Numbered from the stretch's first letter, positions 8,720 through 17,127 are shown. The stretch: DNA of 59,292 nucleotides from Candidatus Gugararchaeum adminiculabundum (GCA_902384795.1 CABMDC010000021.1:1-59292), one strand, 5' to 3'. Notes: generated from the sequence alone by a model not told the origin. Made by a program: numbers and translations.

Positions 8720-9421
8720 ATGGTAAAAGCATTCATCCTGTGCGGAGGCAAAGGCACGCGTTTACGCCCCTATACCTACGAAGCCCCAAAGCCCATGCTT
8801 CTCCTGGGAAAAAAGCCGATTCTCCAGTACGTAGTAGAGAACATGAAGAACAGCGGCATCACCGAGTTGATTTTTACAGTAGGCTACATGAGGGAAAAAA
8901 TCATGGACTATTTCGGGAACGGCTCGAAATTCGGGGTGAAAATCACCTATCTGGAAGACAACGAGGAGCTGAACACGGCCGGTTCTGTGCTCGCAGGCAA
9001 AAATCTTATCTCAGAAACATTCATCGTGGCCATGGGCGACCACCTTACAAAAATTGACCTAAAGAAAATGCTGGAATTCCACCGAAAAAACAAGGCGATT
9101 GGCACCATCGCGCTCCAGAAGCAGTCAACGCACATTGATTTCGGGGTTGTGAAAACCGAGGGGGAAAGAGTGACAGGATTTGAGGAAAAGCCAGTTCTCA
9201 CCCACCTGATAAACACCGGCATCTATGTTTTCGAGCCTGAGATTTTCTCGCAAATAAAGGAAAAGGACGATTTTGCCAAGGACATTTTCCCGCGCCTGCT
9301 AAATGAAAAGAAGAAACTTAACGGCTTTGTTTTCGGGGAATACTGGATGGACATAGGCAAAAAAGAGGTCTATGAGGAAATCGCCGACTTGGTTTCCAAA
9401 AACAAGTTCCCCCATCTCTGA
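8720..9421 (+). CDS. Sugar-1-phosphate nucleotidyltransferase
   Basis: A 233-residue NTP_transferase-family enzyme: the nucleotide-binding signature CGGKGTRLRPYT at 8-19, PKPMLLLGKKP at about 24-34, and a later GFEEKP motif. It activates a sugar 1-phosphate with an NTP to form an NDP-sugar and pyrophosphate. It lacks the C-terminal left-handed beta-helix of bifunctional GlmU-like enzymes, so it is a minimal catalytic domain. It directly follows the phosphohexomutase, and the two probably act in sequence. Glucose-1-P and mannose-1-P are both possible substrates. Confidence 0.87.
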   Translation: MVKAFILCGGKGTRLRPYTYEAPKPMLLLGKKPILQYVVENMKNSGITELIFTVGYMREKIMDYFGNGSKFGVKITYLEDNEELNTAGSVLAGKNLISETFIVAMGDHLTKIDLKKMLEFHRKNKAIGTIALQKQSTHIDFGVVKTEGERVTGFEEKPVLTHLINTGIYVFEPEIFSQIKEKDDFAKDIFPRLLNEKKKLNGFVFGEYWMDIGKKEVYEEIADLVSKNKFPHL

Positions 9422-9439
9422 TTCTAATTTTCGGGCCCC

Positions 9440-10456
9440 TCACACATACAGACTGGCAATCGCCAGCAGCCCGCAAAACAGCTGGAACCCGAGCAAAATC
9501 AGCACCAGCCCGACTTCCGTGGGCCTGAACTTCTTCATAATCAGATGGGTAAGCGACTGGGTCTGCCCTTCGTAATGCAGCCTGTTCCCTTTCGGGGTTG
9601 CGAAATTCTCCGCCTGGAAAAATCCCCTTGCCTTCAGGAAGAACTCGATTATCTGCGGAATGAGCACAATCACGCCAACTTTCTCAATATTCCCTATCAC
9701 CACCGCGGAAACAACCATGGCGCCAAGCATGTAAGTGGTTATGTTCCCCGGGAAAACTTTTGCAGGATGCCAGTTGAAAAACAGGAACCCGATGCACGCT
9801 CCAAGCATGGAAACCAGCAATAGCGACGCCTCCACCGTGCCTGGCGAATGCGCGTGGGAAATGAACAGCGCTGCAAGAAGCGTTGCGCAGATTATCACTC
9901 CACTCCCAGTTTCCAGCCCATTGAACCCGCCAAGCAGGTTAATCAGGTTCGAGCACGCGATGACCGCGATTGGTATGAGCACCAGGGCGTAGACATTCAG
10001 CGAGAATACTCCCAACACCGGCAGGGTCGTGGTCCCTAAATTGAAATTCACCAGCCCAATTAGCGGCAATTCCATGGTGGTCGTTCCTGCCTTTACCACC
10101 ATGAGCGGAAGCGCGGCAATCGCCGGCAGCACCACCCGGTACAAGTCCCTGATTTTCAGCACGTCATCAACGAATCCCAGGAAGGCAATGAGCACAACCG
10201 TAAGCACGGCCGCGAGCGCAATCCCGATATTCTGCTGGGAGTGCAGCTGCATTGCAAGCAGGGCCGCGAGCACGAATCCGAGCGCGATTGAAATCCCGCC
10301 AAACCTCGGGACCTGGGGCCTCCCCTCCTTGTTCATGTCCGGCCCTGTGAAGCTCATGTTCTTGAGTTTCCTAATCAGGAACGGAGTCAGGAATAGCACT
10401 GTGGCAAAAGACACAATGAACGAAATAACCATCGTATACTCAAACGGAGTGTTCAT
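9440..10456 (-). CDS. Polyprenyl-phosphate HexNAc-1-phosphate transferase (AglH/WecA/MraY family)
   Basis: A 338-residue polytopic membrane enzyme with about ten hydrophobic helices. Signature loops are present: KEGRPQVPRFGGISI, the metal/catalytic GFVDDVLKIRD, NLINLLGGFNGLETG and the HPAKVFPGN segment. The family transfers a phospho-sugar from a UDP-sugar to dolichol or polyprenyl phosphate, the first membrane step of N-glycan, O-antigen or peptidoglycan assembly. In archaea the relevant member is AglH. It converges with the nucleotidyltransferase gene and lies immediately downstream of the STT3-like gene on the same strand, so first and last membrane steps may be co-transcribed. Confidence 0.85.
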   Translation of the reverse strand: MNTPFEYTMVISFIVSFATVLFLTPFLIRKLKNMSFTGPDMNKEGRPQVPRFGGISIALGFVLAALLAMQLHSQQNIGIALAAVLTVVLIAFLGFVDDVLKIRDLYRVVLPAIAALPLMVVKAGTTTMELPLIGLVNFNLGTTTLPVLGVFSLNVYALVLIPIAVIACSNLINLLGGFNGLETGSGVIICATLLAALFISHAHSPGTVEASLLLVSMLGACIGFLFFNWHPAKVFPGNITTYMLGAMVVSAVVIGNIEKVGVIVLIPQIIEFFLKARGFFQAENFATPKGNRLHYEGQTQSLTHLIMKKFRPTEVGLVLILLGFQLFCGLLAIASLYV

Positions 10457-10529
10457 GTTTTCGTTTCCCCCTCGCCTAATGTTCTTTCACTTTTAGTTGC
10501 GCCTGCAACTCCCTTTGCTTCATTCTAAC

Positions 10530-12416
10530 CTAATCAACTTTAAATATCCTAACCGGCCCTGTGCCCCCGTAAACCTGTGTAAGCCCGGGAACCTCGCCGA
10601 AATATATCCTGAACAGGTTCGAGTTATAGCTGTCATAGGGATAAACTGCCCGGTTATCCGGTGAAGTATAATTTCCATTGGCAGGGTCTTGCAGGAATCT
10701 CACTCTTCCAAAGGTGACCGAGCCTGCCATGCTCCATCCCGCCCCGTTCCAATCGGCAAGGAACGCATCGCCGTTGGGGAGCAGCCCATTAATGCTGTTT
10801 CCCTGCATATCGACCTGCATCCACAGTGTTCTTCCATTTCCCGAAGACTGGAAAACAGCGTACGCCTTGCTCTGGCTTGCGTCATAATAGGAGTGCTGCC
10901 TAAAAACAAAGCTGTCAATCCTGTTTTCCTTATCCCCTGCCACTGTTGCCAGCTCGTCAAAATTGTCCAGATAGCCGATATCCAGCGCCACATAGGAAAC
11001 CCCTCTTTCCTTGAGATAACCCACCGAGCTGTTCGAAATCCAGAAATGCGCAATTTCACTGTCATTCGCAAACTGCTCCATGCCTGTCAAATATTCCATT
11101 GCGTTTCCCCTTCCAAAAGCAGCGCCAACGCTTCCCTGGGGGGAATTTGCTTTCAAATAATCAAAGGCCAGCAGAAGCTGGGGGCTCAATTCATTGGGGA
11201 CGCCCACCTGCAAATCTCCCAGCGCAACCAAAAGCGGCGCGCCCACCTCAACGTTTCCTATTCCGGAAACGAGCGCAGGCAAAATTACCGAGGAAACCAG
11301 CAGCACTCCGGCAAAGCCCAGGGCGGCTTTTTTCACAAATCCGCTGTTCTCCTTGTAAATATACTGGATTGAAAGAATTCCGATTCCGAGGAAAGCGCCC
11401 ACAAGCACCGCCCTATTCATTCCTGCGAACGATACCAGCGCAGCGCTCGCAATAAAGAATGTTGGAAGTGCGAGCTCAAGCATGCTGCTTTTCTGCTCCT
11501 CCTTTCTCCCAAGCGCGAAATCAAATCCGAACGCGGCCGCAATCGCAAGGCCCGGAAGCGCGGCAAAGGGAACTGTCAGAATCAGGCACAAAGACAGGAT
11601 TCCCAGCCCCAGCGCAAACACGTCCTTCTTTTCCCTGTTGAGCGCAAGCACCACGATTCCCATCCCGGCGCATGCCGCAATCGCGGAAATCCCCGGGATC
11701 GCAGCCATCACCGGATCAATAATTTTTGGCATGCTGAATGGCGATGAGGCGAAAGCATAGGCTCCGGCCCCAAGCAGGCAAACCGCGGCGATTGCGGAGT
11801 TCGCTATTTTCTCCTTTTCAGAAACCGCTGTCCAAACCAACTGCGCCACTCCTGCCACTGCGAGCGCCAGCGCAAAAATCTGCATCTGGCTGCTGATCGC
11901 AGCCGCGCCTGCAATGAACACCAATGATAGAACAGAGAACAGGGCCGCCAAGGGCAGTTTTTCGCTGTTCATTGCCGCAAACGCAAGCGACGCCCCGATA
12001 ATCCCGGTGCTGACCATGAACGAATCCGGGGTGAACACTCCTGCAACTGCAATGAAAACAAGAAGCGGCACACAGGCAAGCATCAGGCCCGAGGCCGCGG
12101 AAACAGCCTGCGAAAACCTCGCCCTCATGCATGCATAGAAAATCAGGATTGCCAGCGAAGCATAGATGAGCGCCGCATATTTCAGGAATTTCGTGAGGTC
12201 CATTGAAGAGAAGGCGCTCCTGTAGATTTTCGCCACCATATCCGGGAAAAATCCCTGGTGTTCGCCTGCGATTGATTTTTTCACCTGCAGCGCATATTGG
12301 TAGGAATCAGCGGTCAGTGTGCTTCTCGGCGCATAGGAATAGCTGGCAACCGTAAACACCAGCAGCAGTACAATCAGCACTGCGTCCAATTTCTTGCCTG
12401 AAAAATCAAAACCCAT
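10530..12416 (-). CDS. Divergent STT3/AglB-like multi-pass membrane protein
   Basis: About 628 residues: some 12-13 hydrophobic helices, then a soluble C-terminal domain from about residue 425. The first extracellular loop has a TADSYQYAL segment resembling the STT3 loop Asp motif. The C-terminal domain reads like AglB (FDYLKANSPQGSV, then GVSYVALDIGY, ending in VYGGTGPVRIFKVD). The WWDYG acceptor-recognition motif is absent, replaced by a stretch around AAFGRGNAMEY. I chose ATG 12416 over an in-frame 12497 because a GGTGA site lies just upstream and the longer form would run into the HMG-CoA reductase gene. It could be an unusual oligosaccharyltransferase or a GT-C enzyme with another acceptor. 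Confidence 0.6.
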   Translation of the reverse strand: MGFDFSGKKLDAVLIVLLLVFTVASYSYAPRSTLTADSYQYALQVKKSIAGEHQGFFPDMVAKIYRSAFSSMDLTKFLKYAALIYASLAILIFYACMRARFSQAVSAASGLMLACVPLLVFIAVAGVFTPDSFMVSTGIIGASLAFAAMNSEKLPLAALFSVLSLVFIAGAAAISSQMQIFALALAVAGVAQLVWTAVSEKEKIANSAIAAVCLLGAGAYAFASSPFSMPKIIDPVMAAIPGISAIAACAGMGIVVLALNREKKDVFALGLGILSLCLILTVPFAALPGLAIAAAFGFDFALGRKEEQKSSMLELALPTFFIASAALVSFAGMNRAVLVGAFLGIGILSIQYIYKENSGFVKKAALGFAGVLLVSSVILPALVSGIGNVEVGAPLLVALGDLQVGVPNELSPQLLLAFDYLKANSPQGSVGAAFGRGNAMEYLTGMEQFANDSEIAHFWISNSSVGYLKERGVSYVALDIGYLDNFDELATVAGDKENRIDSFVFRQHSYYDASQSKAYAVFQSSGNGRTLWMQVDMQGNSINGLLPNGDAFLADWNGAGWSMAGSVTFGRVRFLQDPANGNYTSPDNRAVYPYDSYNSNLFRIYFGEVPGLTQVYGGTGPVRIFKVD

Positions 12417-12438
12417 ACATTCACCCGTAATTAATTTA

Positions 12439-13725
12439 CTATTTTTTTCCCCTTGCCAATGAAATATGTGAATCAGCAAGTTCAAATTCCCGCGCAAGCG
12501 TGCAAATCAGGTTAATCTCCTGGGCTGCCACGGCGGCTGCGATTATTTCGGCCAGCTTTTTCGCATTCTCTCCCGGCTTTTTCCCAGGGCCGGCGCATCC
12601 CAGCATTTCCAATGCCTCGCGCGCAGTGCCGAACCCCATTCCACCCCCAATCGTTCCCACTTCCAGGCAGAACAGGGTGATTGAGAATTCCAGCGCTTTT
12701 CCCGCATCCTTGCATTCCACCATGCAGGACGAGCTTTCAACCACCTGTGCCAAATCCTGCCCAGTTGCCGCGAACAGCGCTGCCACTGCATTCGCTGCGT
12801 TTGAATTATAGCCGCCAATATTCGTTCCCGCAAGCTTGCTCCCTTCCACATTTTTTATCAGGTTCACTTTTTCCACGGCAGCAGGGGCAATTCCGTAAAT
12901 TTCCTTTAGCACAGCAGCAGGCACGCTCGCTTTCAGCTCAACGGTTTTCCCCCTTCCCAGCTGGATGTTAATCAGATTCGCTTTTTTGTCAACGCACATA
13001 TTTCCTGAAAGCGCAATCAGTTTCGCGCCTATTCCCTTTCCTCCAATCAATTCCAAAAACTTTTTCACCGAAGCAGCGGTATATTTAGTGACCGAATTCA
13101 TACCCATTGAATCTCCGGTGAAGAAAACATGCCTTAGCCACACATGTCTCCCGCTTTCAAAAACCTGGATGTCCAGCATCTTGGAAACAGTGGCCCCTTC
13201 TTCCGCGGCTTTCTTCATCTCCCCGTAAATTTTCCCCTTTTCCTTGATTTCTTTCACAGCCTCGCCCGCTTCCTTCTCACTGGCAAATTCAATCACCGGC
13301 GCTCGCGTCATGCAATCTCTTGTAATTTTGGTTTTCACTCCGCCAGCCCTATTCAGGCAGGCGATTCCGCGGTTCATGCCCGCAATCAGCGCCGCCTCAT
13401 TGGTTGCGGCTGGAATGTAAAATTCGCCCTTTGCATACTCGCCGTCAATTTTCGCAGGGCCTGCAAATCCCATGGGAATTATCGCGCCCCCGATTTTCTG
13501 TTCAATCCCAGATGTCATTTTCTTGCTGTCAGAAGTCGAGATATATGCGCTCCGAATCCCGGAAATTTTCACTTTCAATTTTTTCTCAATAAACTCGGCC
13601 CGTATCTCGGCTGCTTTTCTGCACGCGCTTTCCCAGTCTTTCAACTCGGCGAACAGCGCTTCCTCTAGCTTGTATGCCTTAATCTCGCCTTTTTCAAATG
13701 CAGTTTTAACCGACTCAACAGTCAT
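12439..13725 (-). CDS. hmgA: 3-hydroxy-3-methylglutaryl-CoA reductase (class I)
   Basis: A 428-residue class I HMG-CoA reductase, which reduces HMG-CoA to mevalonate with two NADPH for archaeal isoprenoid lipids. Catalytic residues are visible: E110 in AATNEAAL, D205 in GDSMGMNSVTK, the Lys of CVDKKANL (247-248) and the C-terminal His of ADSHISL (about 420). The conserved KNVEGSKLAG and ATGQDLAQVVES blocks and GTIGGGMGFGTA are all present. It lies just upstream of the STT3-like gene on the same strand (22-nt gap), so the two may be co-transcribed, linking lipid-carrier and glycan synthesis. Confidence 0.95.
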   Translation of the reverse strand: MTVESVKTAFEKGEIKAYKLEEALFAELKDWESACRKAAEIRAEFIEKKLKVKISGIRSAYISTSDSKKMTSGIEQKIGGAIIPMGFAGPAKIDGEYAKGEFYIPAATNEAALIAGMNRGIACLNRAGGVKTKITRDCMTRAPVIEFASEKEAGEAVKEIKEKGKIYGEMKKAAEEGATVSKMLDIQVFESGRHVWLRHVFFTGDSMGMNSVTKYTAASVKKFLELIGGKGIGAKLIALSGNMCVDKKANLINIQLGRGKTVELKASVPAAVLKEIYGIAPAAVEKVNLIKNVEGSKLAGTNIGGYNSNAANAVAALFAATGQDLAQVVESSSCMVECKDAGKALEFSITLFCLEVGTIGGGMGFGTAREALEMLGCAGPGKKPGENAKKLAEIIAAAVAAQEINLICTLAREFELADSHISLARGKK

Positions 13726-13857
13726 AGCAAAAACCTAGCCCGCACGATTGGCTATAAGTTCGAAGTAGAATATATTATAGGTTACTCCTTAGTCGCCCGC
13801 CAAACCCCCCGGTCCCTTCTGTCATTCTTATTAACCTTATTTTCCCATCATACCATC

Positions 13858-14781
13858 ATGAACGACAGTGGTTATGGTAAAGTTTTCACCCGTGGCAAAG
13901 CCCCGCCAGGCTCCGACGAGACTAAGCTGCTTAAGCCAACGGGTTCGCCATTTGGGCCAGGCGGAAGCCAATCCGACAAAGCGCTCGAGCTCGCATTCAG
14001 CAGAATGGCAGCCCCTGAAAAGACAGCATTTACCGAGATATGCCTGCATGACAAACTACCCAAAGATGTTGCAAGTGAGCTGGGATGCTCGTCCTCCTAT
14101 GCATACAATCTCTCACAGAAAGGCATGCGAAGGGTTTACGCTGCAAAAGGGACTCTCGCTTTAGCAGAAAAAAGAAAGCAAAAAGTGCCACGCGCCCTCC
14201 CTAAAATCTCACCTGAAAAAACCCTGCAAAAGGCGCTTGAAATAGCGCGTGAAATCTGGTTCGGTGTCAATGAAAAATCAGCGCAGGCGATTCTTGGGCG
14301 CGCCCAGGATACGATGAGCGGCCTCGCAATCCGCATTTTTGAATTGAACTCCTCTGCATGGTCAACCGGGGAAATTTCACAAGAAGTCAAACGCACCCCT
14401 ACCATGGTCTCCTACTACCTTCGCCAGGCGGAATTGAAAATTCGCACAGCAACGCTGCAGGCAAAAAAAGCCGAGGAAAACAAGCCGCAGCCTGCCGGAG
14501 CCCCAACCTTGCTTGACGCGGAAACATTCGCAGCGCTTGACCATGAGAAAATAAGGAAATTGTGCGGAAGGAATCTCAGCGAAGAAGACCTGAAACGCGT
14601 CCTTGGGTCCGCCCTGGAAAACATGAAAGAAAAGGAGAGGATCATTTTTCTAAGGAAATATTCGGGCGCCACCACAAAGGAAATCATCGATGATTCAGGC
14701 TATTTGCTGCGCGAAATCAACGCCCGTTTTATGAAGGCCAACACCAAAGTGCGCGTTGCCTTGTTCGAGCTAATGAAGTGA
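13858..14781 (+). CDS. Protein with three sigma-70 region 4-like helix-turn-helix modules
   Basis: A 307-residue protein of unknown function. Three modules of similar layout can be read. Module 1 (about 40-100) has MAAPEKTAFTEICLHDKLPKDVASELG then SSSYAYNL. Module 2 (about 122-200) has STGEISQEVKRTPTMVSYYLRQAELKIR. Module 3 (about 240-305) has MKEKERIIFLRKYSGATTKEI and ends with AREL-like helices. Each looks like the ER.i..lr...g.s..EIA pattern of sigma region 4 or LuxR-type helix-turn-helix domains. Archaea do not use sigma factors, so a DNA-binding regulator or kinetoplastid-like adaptor role is only a guess. Promoter-like TTATTAACC lies about 28 nt before the ATG. No close family name is recognised. 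Confidence 0.65.
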   Translation: MNDSGYGKVFTRGKAPPGSDETKLLKPTGSPFGPGGSQSDKALELAFSRMAAPEKTAFTEICLHDKLPKDVASELGCSSSYAYNLSQKGMRRVYAAKGTLALAEKRKQKVPRALPKISPEKTLQKALEIAREIWFGVNEKSAQAILGRAQDTMSGLAIRIFELNSSAWSTGEISQEVKRTPTMVSYYLRQAELKIRTATLQAKKAEENKPQPAGAPTLLDAETFAALDHEKIRKLCGRNLSEEDLKRVLGSALENMKEKERIIFLRKYSGATTKEIIDDSGYLLREINARFMKANTKVRVALFELMK

Positions 14782-14821
14782 AGCAAAAATCAGAGCGCTT
14801 CCGCTAAGTTTTGAAAAGTAT

Positions 14822-14936
14822 ATCAGCGACAATGCGTGTTCCCGCTGTGAAAGCAGTACAGACAACATCGTGAGCATGCTTAGCTTCCGAGTTCGAAATG
14901 GGATCGGGCGTTTCCATACTCCTATGGTCGCTGACG
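14822..14936 (-). rRNA. rrf: 5S ribosomal RNA
   Basis: The minus strand folds with terminal helix TCAGCGAC (14934-14927) pairing GTCGCTGA (14830-14823). The conserved loop block GATCCCATTTCGAACTCGG and the following AAGCTAAGC are present. Length is about 113 nt. It stands alone: no 16S or 23S rRNA is in this window. A TTTAAA box centred 25 nt upstream (14958-14963) fits an RNA start at about 14936 and is shared with the divergent PAC2 gene. Ends are estimated to a few bases. Confidence 0.93.
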
Positions 14937-14957
14937 TATTATATATGGGGAATAGAC

Positions 14958-14963
14958 TTTAAA
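14958..14963. promoter_or_regulatory. Palindromic TTTAAA box between 5S rRNA and PAC2 gene
   Basis: TTTAAA reads the same on both strands and is centred about 25 nt from the 5S RNA 5' end and 28 nt from ATG 14989. It can act as TATA box in both directions. Confidence 0.55.
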
Positions 14964-14988
14964 TAGCTTAGCCAGCCACATTACCTCC

Positions 14989-15729
14989 ATGGTAACAAAA
15001 GTTGAAATCGTTGAATCCGCGCCCTACGACCTTAAAGGCCCCAGATTAATCGAGGGCTTCCCGGGCATCGGGCTCGTCGGCACCATCGCGGCCAGCTATC
15101 TAGTTGAAAAGCTCCAGATGGAGCAGCTGGGCTACATCACATCCGAAAAATTCCCCGCCCTGGCAGCGATTCATGACTATGTCCCGCTTCACCCGGCAAG
15201 GATTTACAAATCCAAGAAATACAACCTGCTTGTCCTTTTCTCCGAGTTCATAGTCCCGCTCGCAACCGTTTACCCGCTTTCAACCGAAATCCTGAAGTGG
15301 AGCAAGGCCAAGGGAGTCAGCGAAATCCACTCCCTGGGCGGAATCAATTTGAAAAAAGGCAGCAGAGAAACATTCGGCATCGCAAGCACGCCTGACATGG
15401 TAAAGCGATTGGAAAAAGCGGAAGTGAAAACAATAAAGGAAGGCGCGACAACCGGGGTTTCCGGCATCCTGCTCGCGGAATGCGCAACGCAGAAATTCCC
15501 GGCCTCTTCAATTCTCGCCCAGAGCAATACCAGCTACATGGATCCGGGCGCTGCGGCGCGCGCGCTTGCCTGCCTTTCTGCAGTAATCGGGCTTGAGATA
15601 AACACCAACGAGCTCGCGGCCGAAGCCAAACTGATCGAAGGGAAAATGAAGGACATAATCCAGAACGCGCAGGATTCGCACACCCAGCACTACAAGGCAG
15701 CGGAATCCCTCGGCGCCATGTACGGCTAA
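14989..15729 (+). CDS. PAC2 family protein (proteasome assembly chaperone-like)
   Basis: A 246-residue member of the archaeal PAC2/DUF75 family. The N-terminal EGFPGIGLVGTIAASYL and the following LGYITSEKFPALAAIHD are characteristic. The core has the GGINLKKG turn, and the C-terminus is a helical segment (EAKLIEGKMKDIIQ). Eukaryotic relatives act as 20S proteasome assembly chaperones. Archaeal members are annotated as ATP-grasp- or proteasome-associated but poorly characterised. The start is set by a TATA box 28 nt upstream. The ICMT-like gene follows with its own promoter. Confidence 0.88.
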   Translation: MVTKVEIVESAPYDLKGPRLIEGFPGIGLVGTIAASYLVEKLQMEQLGYITSEKFPALAAIHDYVPLHPARIYKSKKYNLLVLFSEFIVPLATVYPLSTEILKWSKAKGVSEIHSLGGINLKKGSRETFGIASTPDMVKRLEKAEVKTIKEGATTGVSGILLAECATQKFPASSILAQSNTSYMDPGAAARALACLSAVIGLEINTNELAAEAKLIEGKMKDIIQNAQDSHTQHYKAAESLGAMYG

Positions 15730-15739
15730 ACTTTAAATC
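15730..15739 (+). promoter_or_regulatory. TATA box for the ICMT-like gene
   Basis: ACTTTAAATC is centred about 25 nt before ATG 15760 and starts right after the PAC2 stop codon, implying separate, leaderless transcription. Confidence 0.5.
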
Positions 15740-15759
15740 CCGGAACACATTATACTCCC

Positions 15760-16434
15760 ATGGCAAATTTGGCATTGCTCAAAAAAATCGTGCTCGCTTT
15801 CACACTAGTGCCAATAATTCTCGCACTAATGTTTTTTCTCCCGGCCGGCACCCTGGACTACTGGCAGGCCTGGGCCTATTGCGCAGTTCTTTTCATTCCC
15901 ATGATTTTTGTCATCGCCTACTTCCTGAAATACGACCAGGCGCTTTTGGAAAGAAGAATGATGTACAAGGAAAAGGAAGCAAAACAAAAATCCATCATAA
16001 AAATGTCCTACATTTTTTTCATCTTCGGTTTTCTGCTCCCGGGATTTGACCACCGCTATGGCTGGTCGCATATTCCTCCAGAAATTTCCATTGCAGCAGA
16101 TGTTTTCATCTTCCTCGGCTACATGTTAATTTTCCTCACCTTCAAGGAAAACAGCTATGCCTCGCGCATCATACAAGTTGAAAAAAATCAGAAGGTGATT
16201 TCCACCGGCCCCTACGCGATTGTGCGCCACCCCATGTACGTTGGCGCGCTTGCCATGTGGGTTCTTTCTCCAATCGCGCTCGGTTCCCTAATCGCGTTCA
16301 TCCTGTTCCTTCCGGTCATTGCAATAATCATCCTTCGAATTTTCAATGAAGAAGATTTGCTGAGAAAACAATTGCCGGGCTACAACGAATATTGCCAGAA
16401 AGTCAGATATCGATTAATTCCGTTCGTTTGGTAA
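15760..16434 (+). CDS. Isoprenylcysteine carboxyl methyltransferase (ICMT)/PEMT-like membrane methyltransferase
   Basis: A 224-residue integral membrane protein with about five hydrophobic helices. Its C-terminal signature STGPYAIVRHPMYVGAL followed by an EE pair and a YxxYxxKVRYRLIPF ending is the SAM-binding and active-site region of the ICMT/phospholipid methyltransferase superfamily. Prokaryotic members methylate isoprenoid lipids, phospholipids or sterol-like substrates; which one applies here cannot be told. The last codons overlap the 3' end of the convergent signal peptidase gene by about 20 nt. Confidence 0.82.
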   Translation: MANLALLKKIVLAFTLVPIILALMFFLPAGTLDYWQAWAYCAVLFIPMIFVIAYFLKYDQALLERRMMYKEKEAKQKSIIKMSYIFFIFGFLLPGFDHRYGWSHIPPEISIAADVFIFLGYMLIFLTFKENSYASRIIQVEKNQKVISTGPYAIVRHPMYVGALAMWVLSPIALGSLIAFILFLPVIAIIILRIFNEEDLLRKQLPGYNEYCQKVRYRLIPFVW

Positions 16435-16992
16435 ACCTTCCGCAGCAGCGCGCTTCCTTTCCCGCACCGGCTGGAGCATATAGTCAACCGCAAGCAATGC
16501 AATGCCAGCAATCGCTGCTACGTCGGCAACATTGAAGTTTTTGAAGAGCTTGTCAAGAAGCGGCAGCTTGAATGTGAGAAAATCTGTAACCGCCCCGGTT
16601 GATGTCCGCTCAAGGAAGTTGGCCAATCCTCCTGAGGCGAAAAGCGCGAAGCCAAGATTCGAGGCGAATGTTTTCGGTTTGTAATAGCACCAATACAGTC
16701 CCCCTATTACGGCAAGGCCAACTCCCGGAATATAGGGTTTGATCTGCGCCGGAATATTCGCAAGAAGGTTATGAGCAAAAGCAGTATTCTGATAATTGGT
16801 CAGCGAAAACCATTTTGTGACAGGTTTCTCAGCTCCAATGGAGATGCTCGCATTTACTGCTTTCTTGGTCATGCGGTCAAACACAATGACTGCAACCGGA
16901 ACTAGCGCCAGGGTTATTTTTTCCACATGGCGCTGGAAAAAGGAGTTTTGCAGCTGCTCCCGCGCGCTCTGGCTTAACCCTTGTTTATACAT
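16414..16992 (-). CDS. lspA: Lipoprotein signal peptidase II-like protein (LspA family)
   Basis: A 192-residue four-helix membrane protein with LspA landmarks in order: FDRMTKKAV (D39, the D-x-x-TK motif), NTAF at 69-72 in place of N-x-G-x-A-F, SGGLANFLERT (120-130), VTDFL (136-139) and FNVAD (153-157). In bacteria the two catalytic aspartates lie in the N-x-x-D-R and FNxAD motifs. Here FNVAD keeps D157, but the first is Glu (E128, NFLER). The family cleaves lipoprotein signal peptides before the lipidated Cys. Most archaea lack it, so transfer from bacteria is likely. A lipobox protein is encoded at 46789-47349. It has a longer N-terminus than bacterial LspA. Confidence 0.82.
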   Translation of the reverse strand: MYKQGLSQSAREQLQNSFFQRHVEKITLALVPVAVIVFDRMTKKAVNASISIGAEKPVTKWFSLTNYQNTAFAHNLLANIPAQIKPYIPGVGLAVIGGLYWCYYKPKTFASNLGFALFASGGLANFLERTSTGAVTDFLTFKLPLLDKLFKNFNVADVAAIAGIALLAVDYMLQPVRERKRAAAEGLPNERN

Positions 16993-17042
16993 GTTATTTA
17001 TTATGGTTATTCATGTATATAAAGCTTTCCCAAAAATGAGAA

Positions 17043-17127
17043 TGCAGGGGGCAGGATTTGAACCTGCGGAGGCCTAAGCCATAGGATCTTAAGTCCTACC
17101 CGTTTGACCAAGCTCTGGAACCCCTGC
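17043..17127 (-). tRNA. tRNA-Leu (anticodon UAA)
   Basis: The minus strand gives acceptor stem GCAGGGG pairing CCCCTGC with discriminator A, a D arm containing TTGGT, anticodon stem TAGGA/TCCTA enclosing loop CTTAAGA (anticodon TAA), a long variable arm typical of leucine, and T arm GCAGG-TTCAAAT-CCTGC. It is 85 nt with no intron and no encoded CCA. A TATA-like run at about 17184-17194 lies upstream. Confidence 0.95.

Noticed and set aside
12417-12497. Longer start of the STT3-like protein
   Set aside because: It would overlap the HMG-CoA reductase 3' end, and a GGTGA site lies directly before ATG 12416, where the hydrophobic N-terminus begins.
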